A stretch of DNA of 39,097 nt from an uncultured Prevotellaceae bacterium (GTDB lineage: Bacteria > Bacteroidota > Bacteroidia > Bacteroidales > Bacteroidaceae), in NCBI GenBank assembly GCA_947166655.1, contig CAMVFC010000017.1:1-39097 (forward strand). Reading direction: 5' to 3'. Below, in pieces: positions 18,753 to 26,015 of the stretch (positions within the stretch are counted from its first letter, which is position 1; each line of letters begins with the position of its first letter). The translations under genes were made by a program, and so were the position numbers. Under the pieces are notes generated by a model. The model made no database searches and was not told the DNA's origin. It saw only the letters and a list, made by a program, of their open reading frames with translations.

Positions 18753-19790
18753 TCAGGCTTGCGGAGTCTTAGGCATATTGACGGTGAGTGCTTCAATCAT
18801 ACGTGCGTAGACGCCGTTGAGTTCTTCTATTTGTTGCGCCATGCGCCGTGTCTGCTCGTTGATGTGGTCGATGGTTCCCACCTGCTGGCTGACGCTCTTG
18901 AGCTGCATCTCGTAGATGGTGTTGATGCCAGTGAGCGTGCGGTTGAGGTTCACCATCTCCTCGCTGTCTGTAGTCATGCGGCTGGCCTGTTCGCGAACGC
19001 GTCCGAGCACCTCTGTGAGTTGCAGCAGTTGGTCGACGTATGCTTCCACGGCATCCTCAACTTCGGGCGCATTAGCGGCTTGTGCGCTGGCGAGGAGTCC
19101 TTCGGGTCCTCCTGCAGCTGCCAAGGCGGCCTGTGCTCCTGCTGCGGCTTGTGCTGCTACGGCAAGGTTGGCAGCATCGGCGGCCGTGAGTCCTGCGGCA
19201 GGGCCGCTTTCGCCGGCGGGAGAACCACCGGCCACACCACCTGCTGCGGGAATCGTGCCTGCTGCCCCCACACCGCCTGCTGCGGCTGCTGTTCCTGCAG
19301 CAGCTGCGGCCTGTGCGGCCGCTGCCAGGTGCGCTGCAGCCTCGTCAGAAATGCCGCCGCCAGCACCGCCGATGACGACCGTTCCGCCGCCAGCCATTCC
19401 GCCGGTCGCGCTGCCTTCGCCAACAGCCACGGAACCGCCTGCGATGGGTGCGCCACCGCCGATGATGACGGAGGGTCCTTCGGTGGAGGCTGCTTTGTTG
19501 GCGGCCACCTTCAGGGCTTCGAGTTCTTCCAGGTCGATGAAGTCGTCGGCCAGTTCGGTGTCTTTCTTGGCGTCGAAGGGTCGGTCGAAGCCGGCGATGA
19601 AGAACACGAAGACCTCGGTGCCCATGCCGATGAACAACATGGCATTGGCGCCAGGAATATGGGTCAGCTTGAAGAGCGTACCGAGGATGACGACGGCAGC
19701 GCCCCAGCTGTAGGCATAGTTCATAAAGGTCTGGCCCGGCACGGAATCCATCCAGTGCTGCAAGCGGGCTATAAGGCTGAATTTACTCAT
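18753..19790 (-). CDS. porL: Type IX secretion system motor protein PorL/GldL with large Ala/Gly insert
   Basis: PorL is the inner-membrane proton-conducting motor subunit. The 345 residues begin (ATG 19788-19790) with the typical LQHWMDSVPGQTFMNYAYSWG, then two transmembrane helices (about 28-42 and 49-67); the second contains Glu59, the position of the functionally important glutamate of GldL. Residues about 108-240 are almost entirely Ala and Gly. The C-terminal coiled-coil part (about 245-340, ending MIEALTVNMP) is conserved. The Ala/Gly block makes the protein longer than many GldL proteins and probably acts as a cytoplasmic linker. The upstream 17-codon extension overlaps porK and is rejected. 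Confidence 0.92.
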   Translation of the reverse strand: MSKFSLIARLQHWMDSVPGQTFMNYAYSWGAAVVILGTLFKLTHIPGANAMLFIGMGTEVFVFFIAGFDRPFDAKKDTELADDFIDLEELEALKVAANKAASTEGPSVIIGGGAPIAGGSVAVGEGSATGGMAGGGTVVIGGAGGGISDEAAAHLAAAAQAAAAAGTAAAAGGVGAAGTIPAAGGVAGGSPAGESGPAAGLTAADAANLAVAAQAAAGAQAALAAAGGPEGLLASAQAANAPEVEDAVEAYVDQLLQLTEVLGRVREQASRMTTDSEEMVNLNRTLTGINTIYEMQLKSVSQQVGTIDHINEQTRRMAQQIEELNGVYARMIEALTVNMPKTPQA

Positions 19791-19806
19791 AATAGCGAAT
19801 CCTTGT

Positions 19807-21315
19807 TTATTTCTTTCCCTTGTTTCTGACGCCGCTGGCATCCTGCACCATCGAGCGTACGCAGCGGAAGCCGATGTAGGAGCGGGGCTGGTTCTGGTAT
19901 TCGTAGGACCGCCATGCGGAGCGTATCATCGATTCGGGATCCTTCCACGACCCTCCGCGTACACTCTTCTTCTTGAGACGGTAGGGGTCTTCCTTGGCGG
20001 CATTGTATCGCAGTTCGGGGTTCATGTCGGACATCGATTCCACGCCGGCTTCGGTGAAGACCGTGCTGGTCCATTCGGCCACGTTGCCTGCCATGTCGTA
20101 GAGTCCGTTGCTGTTGGCCGAGAAGATGCCGCATTTGGAGGTGATGAGCGATCCGTCCTTGGTGTAGTTACCGCGGTCGGGCTTGAAATTGGCATAGAAG
20201 CATCCCTTATCGCTCTTGACGTCCTTCGCCTCCCACGGGAAGGCAGTGCCTTCCTTACCGCGTGCGGCATACTCCCACTCGATTTCTGTGGGCAGGCGGT
20301 AGGGCTGTATGTCGGCTCCGTTGTTACCGAGTCCCTTCACGAGAAATGCCGTGCGCCACTGGCAGAAAGCCATCGCCTGCTCCCACGTGACTCCGACCAC
20401 GGGATAGTCGTCGTAAGCGGGATTGGAGAAGTAGAGGCGCAGGTAGCGCTCGTTCTCGGCGTTCTGGAAGTCGTTGATCCAGCAGGTGGTGTCGGGGTAG
20501 ATGTTGACGATGTAGGTGTTCAGGAAGTCCCATGGACCGGACAGCGGACGCGTGATGGTCTGTCGCACGATCTTGCCTTCGTCGTCGATGTAGGCCGTGT
20601 CCTTGCTGATCATCACGTCGTCGGCCTGCAGCTCATGGTCAGTGTTCAGGTCGCGCTCTTCGGGGTTCAGACGGTATTTGCGCAGGGCTGCTGCGGCGTA
20701 GTCGTAGACCTCATAGCGGTAGTTCATCTGGCTGGCATCGAGCATTTTTGTGCCGTCGATGGGGTGGGTGACGTAAACACTCTCGATGGCGCGTTGCTCG
20801 TCCTCGGTGGCTTTGCGCCAGGGAATGGCTTTGCTCCAATCCAGATGCGGTGTGATGGGGTTGCCCTCCTTGTCTTCTTCGATGCGGAAGGTCTCGTCGC
20901 CTCCGAAGGCCGGGTCTGCCAGGCGCTCGCGGATGATACTGTCGCGGACGTAGTAGACGAACTGGCGGTATTTAGCATTGGAGACCTCCGTCTGGTCCAT
21001 CCAGAAGCCATCGACACTGATATCGCGTGCGGGGAAGCCGGCACCCCAGAGGGTGTCGTTCTCTTCGAGTCCGATGCGCAGCGACCCTTTCGGCACAGCC
21101 ACCATCCCGTAGGGTGCGGGTTCGCTGTACGATGTGCCTCGGACGCCCGTGATCTCGCCGCCTACAGCCATCGCGTTGGAGCGTGCTCCGGCACACGAGG
21201 CCAGCAGCATCGTGAAGAGAGAGAGGCAGAAAAGCGATAAAGCGACGCGCGGGAAGCGGACGTAGCTTCCTCCCTTCGTCTCTTGGCCTTTCTTGGTTTG
21301 TTGATCTACTTTCAT
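19807..21315 (-). CDS. porK: Type IX secretion system lipoprotein PorK/GldK
   Basis: PorK is the outer-membrane lipoprotein of the T9SS ring. The 502-residue product has a long basic N-terminus, a hydrophobic segment and lipobox LASC (Cys41). The rest is a formylglycine-generating-enzyme (SUMF1)-like fold: VSNAKYRQFV, VVGVTWEQAMAFCQW, RLPTEIEWEYAARG, NGLYDMAGNVAEW, VRGGSW and IGFRCVRS in the family order. In GldK this fold is structural, not enzymatic. It is located between porP and porL in the canonical gene order, 34 bp after porP. Confidence 0.95.
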   Translation of the reverse strand: MKVDQQTKKGQETKGGSYVRFPRVALSLFCLSLFTMLLASCAGARSNAMAVGGEITGVRGTSYSEPAPYGMVAVPKGSLRIGLEENDTLWGAGFPARDISVDGFWMDQTEVSNAKYRQFVYYVRDSIIRERLADPAFGGDETFRIEEDKEGNPITPHLDWSKAIPWRKATEDEQRAIESVYVTHPIDGTKMLDASQMNYRYEVYDYAAAALRKYRLNPEERDLNTDHELQADDVMISKDTAYIDDEGKIVRQTITRPLSGPWDFLNTYIVNIYPDTTCWINDFQNAENERYLRLYFSNPAYDDYPVVGVTWEQAMAFCQWRTAFLVKGLGNNGADIQPYRLPTEIEWEYAARGKEGTAFPWEAKDVKSDKGCFYANFKPDRGNYTKDGSLITSKCGIFSANSNGLYDMAGNVAEWTSTVFTEAGVESMSDMNPELRYNAAKEDPYRLKKKSVRGGSWKDPESMIRSAWRSYEYQNQPRSYIGFRCVRSMVQDASGVRNKGKK

Positions 21316-21349
21316 ATATTATTTGTTCTGTTTCAGCTTTTCAATATCC

Positions 21350-22300
21350 TTACAGGATCCTCACGCTTTGGTGTCGGTTTCGCCCTTTCTTGAAGAGGTT
21401 AAGGTCAGTGACGTATCCGATGCTTATTTCGTGTGTGCCTTGCAGGGCTCCGATGCCGGAGGTGAATATCTCGTAGGCGTAACCCAACTGTATGCCGTGG
21501 AAGTCGCCACCGACGTATACCGTTGTCGAGATGGTGGGGCTGTAGCCGAGTCCGGCATAGAGGCGTCCCTTGCTGCCTTTATAGGTGGCCAGCGCGGTGA
21601 AATCGGCTCTCCAGGTGTCCAGGTCAGAGCGCACGATGGCAGAGGTCTGTATTTTGAATAACGGCTGAGGAAGCCGAATATTGTATCCGCCGGTCAAATA
21701 AAATGCATGAGGCACCTCAAATTCGTTCGCTTTTGTCTCGCCGAGGGTCACGAGAGGCGACATGGCGTGCAGCACGGAAAAGCCTGCATACCAGTCCTTG
21801 GCATCGAAGCGAAGGCCAGCATCCAGATCGAATGCTGTGCCGTTGGCTTCCGACGTGGGGAAGGCCGGGTCGGAGGTGTCAATGAGATCGAGGCGTGTGC
21901 CGTCGAAGTTTTCCGACAGCATACCGGCGCGCACGCCCACACTGAGTCGTCCGCCCCAGAGTTTCTGGTGGTAGGCATACTGTGCGTAGAACTTCTTGTG
22001 CTCGAACAGACCGATTCGGTCGTTGATGAAACCAGCTCCAACACCGTGTGCAGGACCGATCAGCCACAGCGGCAGGTCGGCCGTCAGAATCATCGTTGCA
22101 GGTGCGTGCTCGTAGCCCATCATCTGCATGGCATAGGCGCCCTGCACGTTGATCTGTCCGTCCAGGCCTGAAGCCGCAGGGTTATAGAACGTCTGTAGGG
22201 TCCAGTAGTGGTTGAAGGCCGCATCGTACTGGGCGCTGACCCCGCAGGGCAGTGCCAGACACAAGAGGCCTAAGGCCAAGGCATGCAGTCGTCGTGTCAT
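21350..22300 (-). CDS. porP: Type IX secretion system outer-membrane protein PorP/SprF
   Basis: The 316-residue protein has a Sec signal (MTRRLHALALGLLCLALPCGVSA) followed by the PorP/SprF hallmark HYWTLQTFYNPAASGLDG and barrel strands up to the C-terminal GTHEISIGYVTDLN. PorP is an outer-membrane barrel that anchors or assembles the PorK-PorN ring. The start ATG (22298-22300) is placed at the signal peptide; the longer in-frame upstream stretch runs through the promoter. It is the first gene of the por operon. Confidence 0.92.
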   Translation of the reverse strand: MTRRLHALALGLLCLALPCGVSAQYDAAFNHYWTLQTFYNPAASGLDGQINVQGAYAMQMMGYEHAPATMILTADLPLWLIGPAHGVGAGFINDRIGLFEHKKFYAQYAYHQKLWGGRLSVGVRAGMLSENFDGTRLDLIDTSDPAFPTSEANGTAFDLDAGLRFDAKDWYAGFSVLHAMSPLVTLGETKANEFEVPHAFYLTGGYNIRLPQPLFKIQTSAIVRSDLDTWRADFTALATYKGSKGRLYAGLGYSPTISTTVYVGGDFHGIQLGYAYEIFTSGIGALQGTHEISIGYVTDLNLFKKGRNRHQSVRIL

Positions 22301-22349
22301 ACGTCGGAAAACTCTTTTACCGCAACCGTAATTTTTCCTTTTTCGCGGG

Positions 22350-22381
22350 CAAAAGTACGACTTAATCCCCAAAGTACCAAA
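22350..22381 (-). promoter_or_regulatory. Promoter of the por (T9SS) operon
   Basis: On the minus strand a TTTG (22378-22381) and TACTTTTG (22350-22357, fitting TAnnTTTG) are separated by 20 bp, close to the Bacteroidota consensus. The porP ATG lies about 50 bp downstream. Confidence 0.7.
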
Positions 22382-22630
22382 TCTTCTGTCATTTTTTACG
22401 CGACAAGCGCCAAAAAGCCTACGCCTGCACTAAGGCTGCCGACAGGGCGACGTGAGACAAAGAGGAGACGGGTTGTTGTGTGGGGGGGAGCTTGGTGACA
22501 CAGATGGAATCTAATGGACCTCAATGCTCCCTTCAGTCGAAAAAAGATAATTCCCTCTCTGTATTTTCCCTAAAACAGCCGTCAAGCCGTCACCTTCCTA
22601 TATAATCTGCTGTTAATAAGGCGCATAAGT

Positions 22631-23196
22631 AGTGACAGATAGGGTGACAGATGGGGTGACAGGTGACAGTTCGGACGCGAAAATGGGGCTAATTATGCTT
22701 TTTCAGATGGTCTTTCCCGGATTTTTTGCTTCGATTTAACTCAAATCGGTTACTACAATTCTGTTGACTGACTTTCTCACTCAATCGATTTCCTCTATAA
22801 ACAGTGAATACAATGCTTTTGTTCTACTTAAGGAAATGCTTTATACTTGGGTTAAAAGACGATAGATTCCTGCTGAAAAAGGGAAACGTTTTCAGGGCAA
22901 AAGACATGTCGTTTCAGGCAAGAAAAGAAGGAAACTCTAAAGGTTTTCGTGTGTATCACTCGTGATACAAGGCCGTACCACCAGTGATACAAGGTCGTAT
23001 CACCAGTGATACAGCTTCTGAGACATAGGGGATCAAAGCGGTGCGGTGCATATATATCACGGAATTTGCTATTAGCGTTTGAGCTTATCTGCGTTCAATA
23101 AAAATACCGGAAAAGACCATACGAAAAAGCATAATTAGCCCCATTTTCGCGTCCGAACTGTCACCTGTCACCCCATCTGTCACCCGAACTGTCACA
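22631..23196. repeat. Long inverted repeat (arms about 97 bp) around a 371-bp core
   Basis: The left arm 22631-22727 and right arm 23099-23196 are reverse complements; 22642-22704 and 23123-23185 match perfectly over 63 bp. The outer part of each arm contains repeated GTGACAG units (four in the left arm). The core has no convincing gene and holds three 22-bp palindromic repeats. The whole 22.4-23.3 kb interval has no supported coding sequence. It may be a non-autonomous mobile element or a remnant of one. Confidence 0.8.
22953..23018. repeat. Three 22-bp tandem repeats, each with a 16-bp palindrome
   Basis: Palindromes of the form GTATCAC-NN-GTGATAC start at 22953, 22975 and 22997, exactly 22 bp apart; the middle one has one mismatch. 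They are separated by AAGGYC-like spacers. The helical-turn spacing (two turns) would suit a dimeric DNA-binding protein. Confidence 0.85.
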
Positions 23197-23328
23197 ACTT
23201 ACTTGCCGCAAAATCAATCTGTTACTTTATGAGGTGACGGTTTGACAGTTCTTTTAGCAAAAAAACATTGAGAGGTAAGTCATTTTTGGAACTCACCTCC
23301 CGAACAAGACAGGACCAACATACGTTAA

Positions 23329-23507
23329 CCCAGATCGGTCATTGTACGGCTATTTTTGTGGTCGACTTCGTAACTGATTGGCTACAAGCCTTTTGTAATT
23401 TGATTTTTCTAATGACCGCCATTAGAAAAACAATTTTGCAAATAACTTATTTTCAATGCATTACAGACTTGACCGCAGATTTTTGCACTTCTAATGACCG
23501 ATCTGGG
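23329..23507. mobile_element. 179-bp MITE-like element with 15-bp perfect terminal inverted repeats
   Basis: The ends begin CCCAGATCGGTCATT (23329-23343) and its exact complement (23493-23507). Similarity between the ends continues imperfectly further inward. An internal palindrome with TTTTCTAATG arms lies near 23405-23430. No transposase is encoded and no clear target-site duplication is visible. It directly abuts the relaxase remnant. Confidence 0.6.
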
Positions 23508-24238
23508 ATTATCGCAGTCTGATTGCACAGGGTGAGGACTTACAGGCGAACATCACTCAGTTGTTAGCAAAGGCGGACGACGCTCAACGTACCATTGCCG
23601 AAGCGAAAGAGGCAAAGAAGGTAATCAGCGAAGCAGCCCAAGCCAAGCAGGAACTTGTCCGTATTAAGGCAGAGGCAAAGACTGAGGAGTTGAAGAACTC
23701 CGCCACCAAGACAGCCACCGCTGCACTCAACGGGATCAATTCTCTTCTTGGTGGTAACAAGGTGAATCGACTGGAGAAGGAAAACAAGGAACAACGAAAT
23801 GAGGTGGAGGAATTGAACGGGCAGATAGAGAGGCTACACGCTGATATGCAGAAGATGAAGGACAACCACACAAGGGAAATGAACAGAGCCAACGAGCAAC
23901 ACCAGCAGGAGGTTACCAGCCTAAAGCGGATTCTCGAAAAGGCATACCAATGGTTTCCGAGTTTCAAGCGGTTTCTCAACATGGAGCGTGAATGCCTGCA
24001 ATATGGCTTCAGTGAGGAACAGACGGAGATACTGCTGCATGGTCACACTATCAACTATAGTGGATGGCTTCACTCCAATGAGTATAGGCGGAATGCTCTT
24101 GCTGATAATGTTTCGGCACAAGTGATAAGAGACGAAAAGCGAAACTTGTTCCTACATATCAACGAGATACCTATTGCCCAATGGTTTAAGGAGCAATTCG
24201 GATTGGGACAGGAAAAGCGGAGAGGATTAAGACGTTAG
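23508..24238 (+). pseudogene. C-terminal remnant of a mobilization protein/relaxase (MobV/Pre-like)
   Basis: An open frame with no proper start reads from the edge of the MITE-like element (DYRSLIAQGEDLQANITQLL) into an obviously protein-like coding region. The long coiled coil (about 23560-23950, rich in Ala, Glu, Lys and Gln) and the following domain (WLHSNEYRRNALADN, LHINEIPIAQWFKEQFG) resemble the C-terminal halves of Bacteroides plasmid mobilization proteins. The N-terminal catalytic relaxase domain is absent: an in-frame TGA lies at 23495-23497, inside the element. A TTG at 23561 could start a 225-aa product, but I read it as a decayed gene marking a former mobilizable element. Confidence 0.6.
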
Positions 24239-24246
24239 CACAAATT

Positions 24247-24278
24247 GGGAGCAAGAATTTAAATGTAAACTTGCTCCC
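24247..24278. terminator. Hairpin between relaxase remnant and tatC
   Basis: GGGAGCAAG (24247-24255) pairs with CTTGCTCCC (24270-24278) around a 14-nt AT-rich loop. It lies between two convergent genes and could terminate both; the T-tract is weak on either side. Confidence 0.5.
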
Positions 24279-24294
24279 GTTATCTTCATGATTA

Positions 24295-25179
24295 CTATGC
24301 CTCTTGTTCTTTAGGCTCCACCCATTTCACAACTCGTATACTGACTTCGTAGAGCAGATAGAGTGGAATGGTGACGAGAATTAGGGTCATCAAGTCGGGA
24401 GGAGTGATGATGGCGGCAACCAGCATGATGACGATGAGTGCGTGCTTCCGGTACTTGGAGAGCATCCATGAGGAAACCACGCCCAACTTCCCAAGGAAGA
24501 AAGCAACGACGGGTAATTGGAAAACTACGCCCATCACCAGTGTCAACGAGACGAATGTAGAGATATAAGAGTCAAGCGTGATGTTGCTCACCACCTTTGC
24601 CGACACGCTATAAGTGCCGAGAAAACGGAAGGAGATAGGGAACAATACAAAATAGGACATCAGCACGCCGAGCAGGAACAGTACATAGATGATGCCCGCC
24701 ACCTGCACAGAGTACCGTCGTTCGTTCTCATACAGCGCGGGCGAGATGAAGCGGAATAGCTCATACAATATATAAGGTGATGCCCCCAACAACCCCAGAT
24801 ACACCGAAGTCGAGATGTGCGTCATGAACTGGCTTGACAAGTCGGTGGCAATCATATCCACGTGAAACTCTTCAAAACGGAAATCTATGCCCGTAGCTTG
24901 CATGGCAGTCTCCAACCAACGGTAGGTGCAAAAGTTCCACTCACTTGGAGCCATCAGAATGCTCCAAGTAGTGTCTTTAAAGCAGAACACGATAACGGCA
25001 ATCAGACCAGCTACACCGAGGATGCGAAATAGCATCTGGCGAAACACCTCCAAGTGTCCGCCAAATGTCAACAGATTGCCATCACCCCCCGCAACGTCGT
25101 TATTTTGATGTTGCTGTTCCTGTATTAGTTCTTCTGGCTTCTGCTCCTGTTTCCGTTTCTTGCTTTTCTTCTTCGCCAT
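24295..25179 (-). CDS. tatC: Twin-arginine translocase subunit TatC
   Basis: TatC is the inner-membrane receptor for twin-arginine signal peptides. The 294-aa protein has a Lys-rich and Gln-rich cytoplasmic N-terminus (about 1-35), then the TatC hallmark [37 protein letters not shown] and the later [11 protein letters not shown], with six hydrophobic segments. Its ATG (25177-25179) lies inside tatA, an 80-bp overlap in another frame; no later ATG would preserve the FGGHLE motif. It is the last gene of the RiPP operon, and both peptide precursors in that operon have Tat signals, so it is a candidate dedicated exporter. Confidence 0.93.
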   Translation of the reverse strand: MAKKKSKKRKQEQKPEELIQEQQHQNNDVAGGDGNLLTFGGHLEVFRQMLFRILGVAGLIAVIVFCFKDTTWSILMAPSEWNFCTYRWLETAMQATGIDFRFEEFHVDMIATDLSSQFMTHISTSVYLGLLGASPYILYELFRFISPALYENERRYSVQVAGIIYVLFLLGVLMSYFVLFPISFRFLGTYSVSAKVVSNITLDSYISTFVSLTLVMGVVFQLPVVAFFLGKLGVVSSWMLSKYRKHALIVIMLVAAIITPPDLMTLILVTIPLYLLYEVSIRVVKWVEPKEQEA

Positions 25180-25351
25180 TCTCTTCTGGCTCTTCAGCCA
25201 GCGGTTCGTTCATGCCTTTTTTGAAACTCTGTACTCCCTGCCCAAGCCCTTTCATCATTTCGGGCAATTTCTTTCCCCCAAAGAGGAGCAGAGCCAGACC
25301 ACCGATGAGGAGCAACTCAGTCGTACCGATAAATAATAGTTGTGTAGCCAT
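25100..25351 (-). CDS. tatA: Twin-arginine translocase subunit TatA/TatE
   Basis: TatA forms the Tat pore. The 83-residue protein has the typical short N-terminal membrane helix ([20 protein letters not shown], about 12-31) with the conserved FG and LP, an amphipathic helix ([16 protein letters not shown]) and an acidic tail rich in Glu and Thr. No separate TatB is encoded, as usual for minimal TatAC systems. It starts 6 bp after the small modification protein and overlaps tatC by 80 bp. Confidence 0.93.
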   Translation of the reverse strand: MATQLLFIGTTELLLIGGLALLLFGGKKLPEMMKGLGQGVQSFKKGMNEPLAEEPEENGEEEKQETETGAEARRTNTGTATSK

Positions 25352-25357
25352 TTTTTC

Positions 25358-25633
25358 CTATTCTGTTACTAAGGAGATTTCGCAAGTGTCAAAATTGATT
25401 TCCCAATTTCCGTCATTTGTAGATTCCCACTGGTACTTGTATGCCATTCTGTCCCACCAATTTTGGAACTTTGTGCCAGTATCGCCTAAGTCCTTCACCA
25501 GTTTCTCATATAGATCAGTATTGTCTGCTGTGAGAATCTTTGCCAGTTCATTCAGCCCGTTGCGACGTTCAAAAAGAGTAAGAATCTCATTCTTCTCCTC
25601 GGGTGTCACTTGCCCTACAAGTTTTTTTGTCAT
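25358..25633 (-). CDS. CXXX-repeat peptide modification system protein (small)
   Basis: This 91-residue acidic protein has no signal peptide or membrane segment. It starts MTKKLVGQVTPEEKNEILTL and contains several Trp residues (FQNWWDRMAYKYQWE). I match it by size, character and position to the short accessory protein family named in TIGRFAM/NCBIfam as CXXX repeat peptide modification system protein. Its role is unknown; leader binding or substrate presentation to the radical SAM enzyme is plausible. It sits 15 bp after precursor A and 6 bp before tatA, so it belongs to the operon. Confidence 0.7.
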   Translation of the reverse strand: MTKKLVGQVTPEEKNEILTLFERRNGLNELAKILTADNTDLYEKLVKDLGDTGTKFQNWWDRMAYKYQWESTNDGNWEINFDTCEISLVTE

Positions 25634-25648
25634 ACTATTTCTCTGTTA

Positions 25649-26014
25649 TTATTGTTTATTTGTATTTTTACAAGTAACCGCACAACTCCCGCCACATGAA
25701 TTACCACACATCCCATCGCAAGTTCCATTGCAGTGATGTCTGCATGTTTTTGCACATTGAGTAGTACATGCATCCCTGCATGACTTGTTGCAAGTGCTCT
25801 TACATGTTCCTGTGCAACTTCCCTTACAGTTGTCCATACAGCCTGCGGAAGCGCAAACCTTGTTACATCCACCTTGGCAAGAGTGCGAGCAGGTGTTATT
25901 GCAGTCTGTAGGAGAGATATACGCAAAACTCACAATAGATTGCATTGATAATGCTATAATAGGCAAAAGCTTGTTTACTCTCTTAAAAAAATCTCTTCTA
26001 CTTATTATATCCAT
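25649..26014 (-). CDS. Cys-rich RiPP precursor A (CXXX-repeat radical SAM target, Tat signal)
   Basis: This peptide has 121 residues. The N-terminus MDIISRRDFFKRV has a twin-arginine motif (SRRDFFK) followed by a hydrophobic stretch (LLPIIALSMQSIVSFA), with probable cleavage after SFA around residue 31. The remainder has 20 cysteines (first Cys38, last Cys115). Of the 19 intervals, 18 are exactly CXXX and one is CX4. Spacer residues are small and polar (Ser, Thr, Gly, Asn, Lys), with almost no hydrophobics. The ATG at 26012-26014 is one base past the maturase stop; the longer frame from 26038 overlaps the maturase. It is a strong candidate radical SAM substrate (target class described by name as Cys-Xaa-Xaa-Xaa repeat). 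The mature structure is unknown: thioether crosslinks or metal binding are both possible. Confidence 0.85.
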   Translation of the reverse strand: MDIISRRDFFKRVNKLLPIIALSMQSIVSFAYISPTDCNNTCSHSCQGGCNKVCASAGCMDNCKGSCTGTCKSTCNKSCRDACTTQCAKTCRHHCNGTCDGMCGNSCGGSCAVTCKNTNKQ

Positions 26015-26015
26015 A

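Noticed and set aside
18759..19829. Open frames of 356 and 265 codons on the + strand opposite porL
   Set aside because: They exist because the Ala/Gly-coding DNA is GC-rich; the products are Cys/Gly- or Ala/Pro-rich and PorL is clearly the real gene.
19807..21315. PorK as a formylglycine-generating enzyme for sulfatases
   Set aside because: It has the SUMF1 fold, but the lipobox and the P-K-L-M-N context identify GldK/PorK.
22953..23018. The 22-bp repeats as a CRISPR array
   Set aside because: Only three units directly in tandem with no unique spacers of proper length and no cas genes.
25630..25926. A 98-codon frame overlapping precursor A in another frame
   Set aside because: Lacks the Tat signal and Cys periodicity of the real frame; it is a shadow.
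25649..26014. Precursor A as a metallothionein or defensin-like protein
   Set aside because: The strict CXXX period, twin-arginine signal and neighbouring radical SAM/SPASM genes fit a modified peptide better, though metal binding of the product is not excluded.
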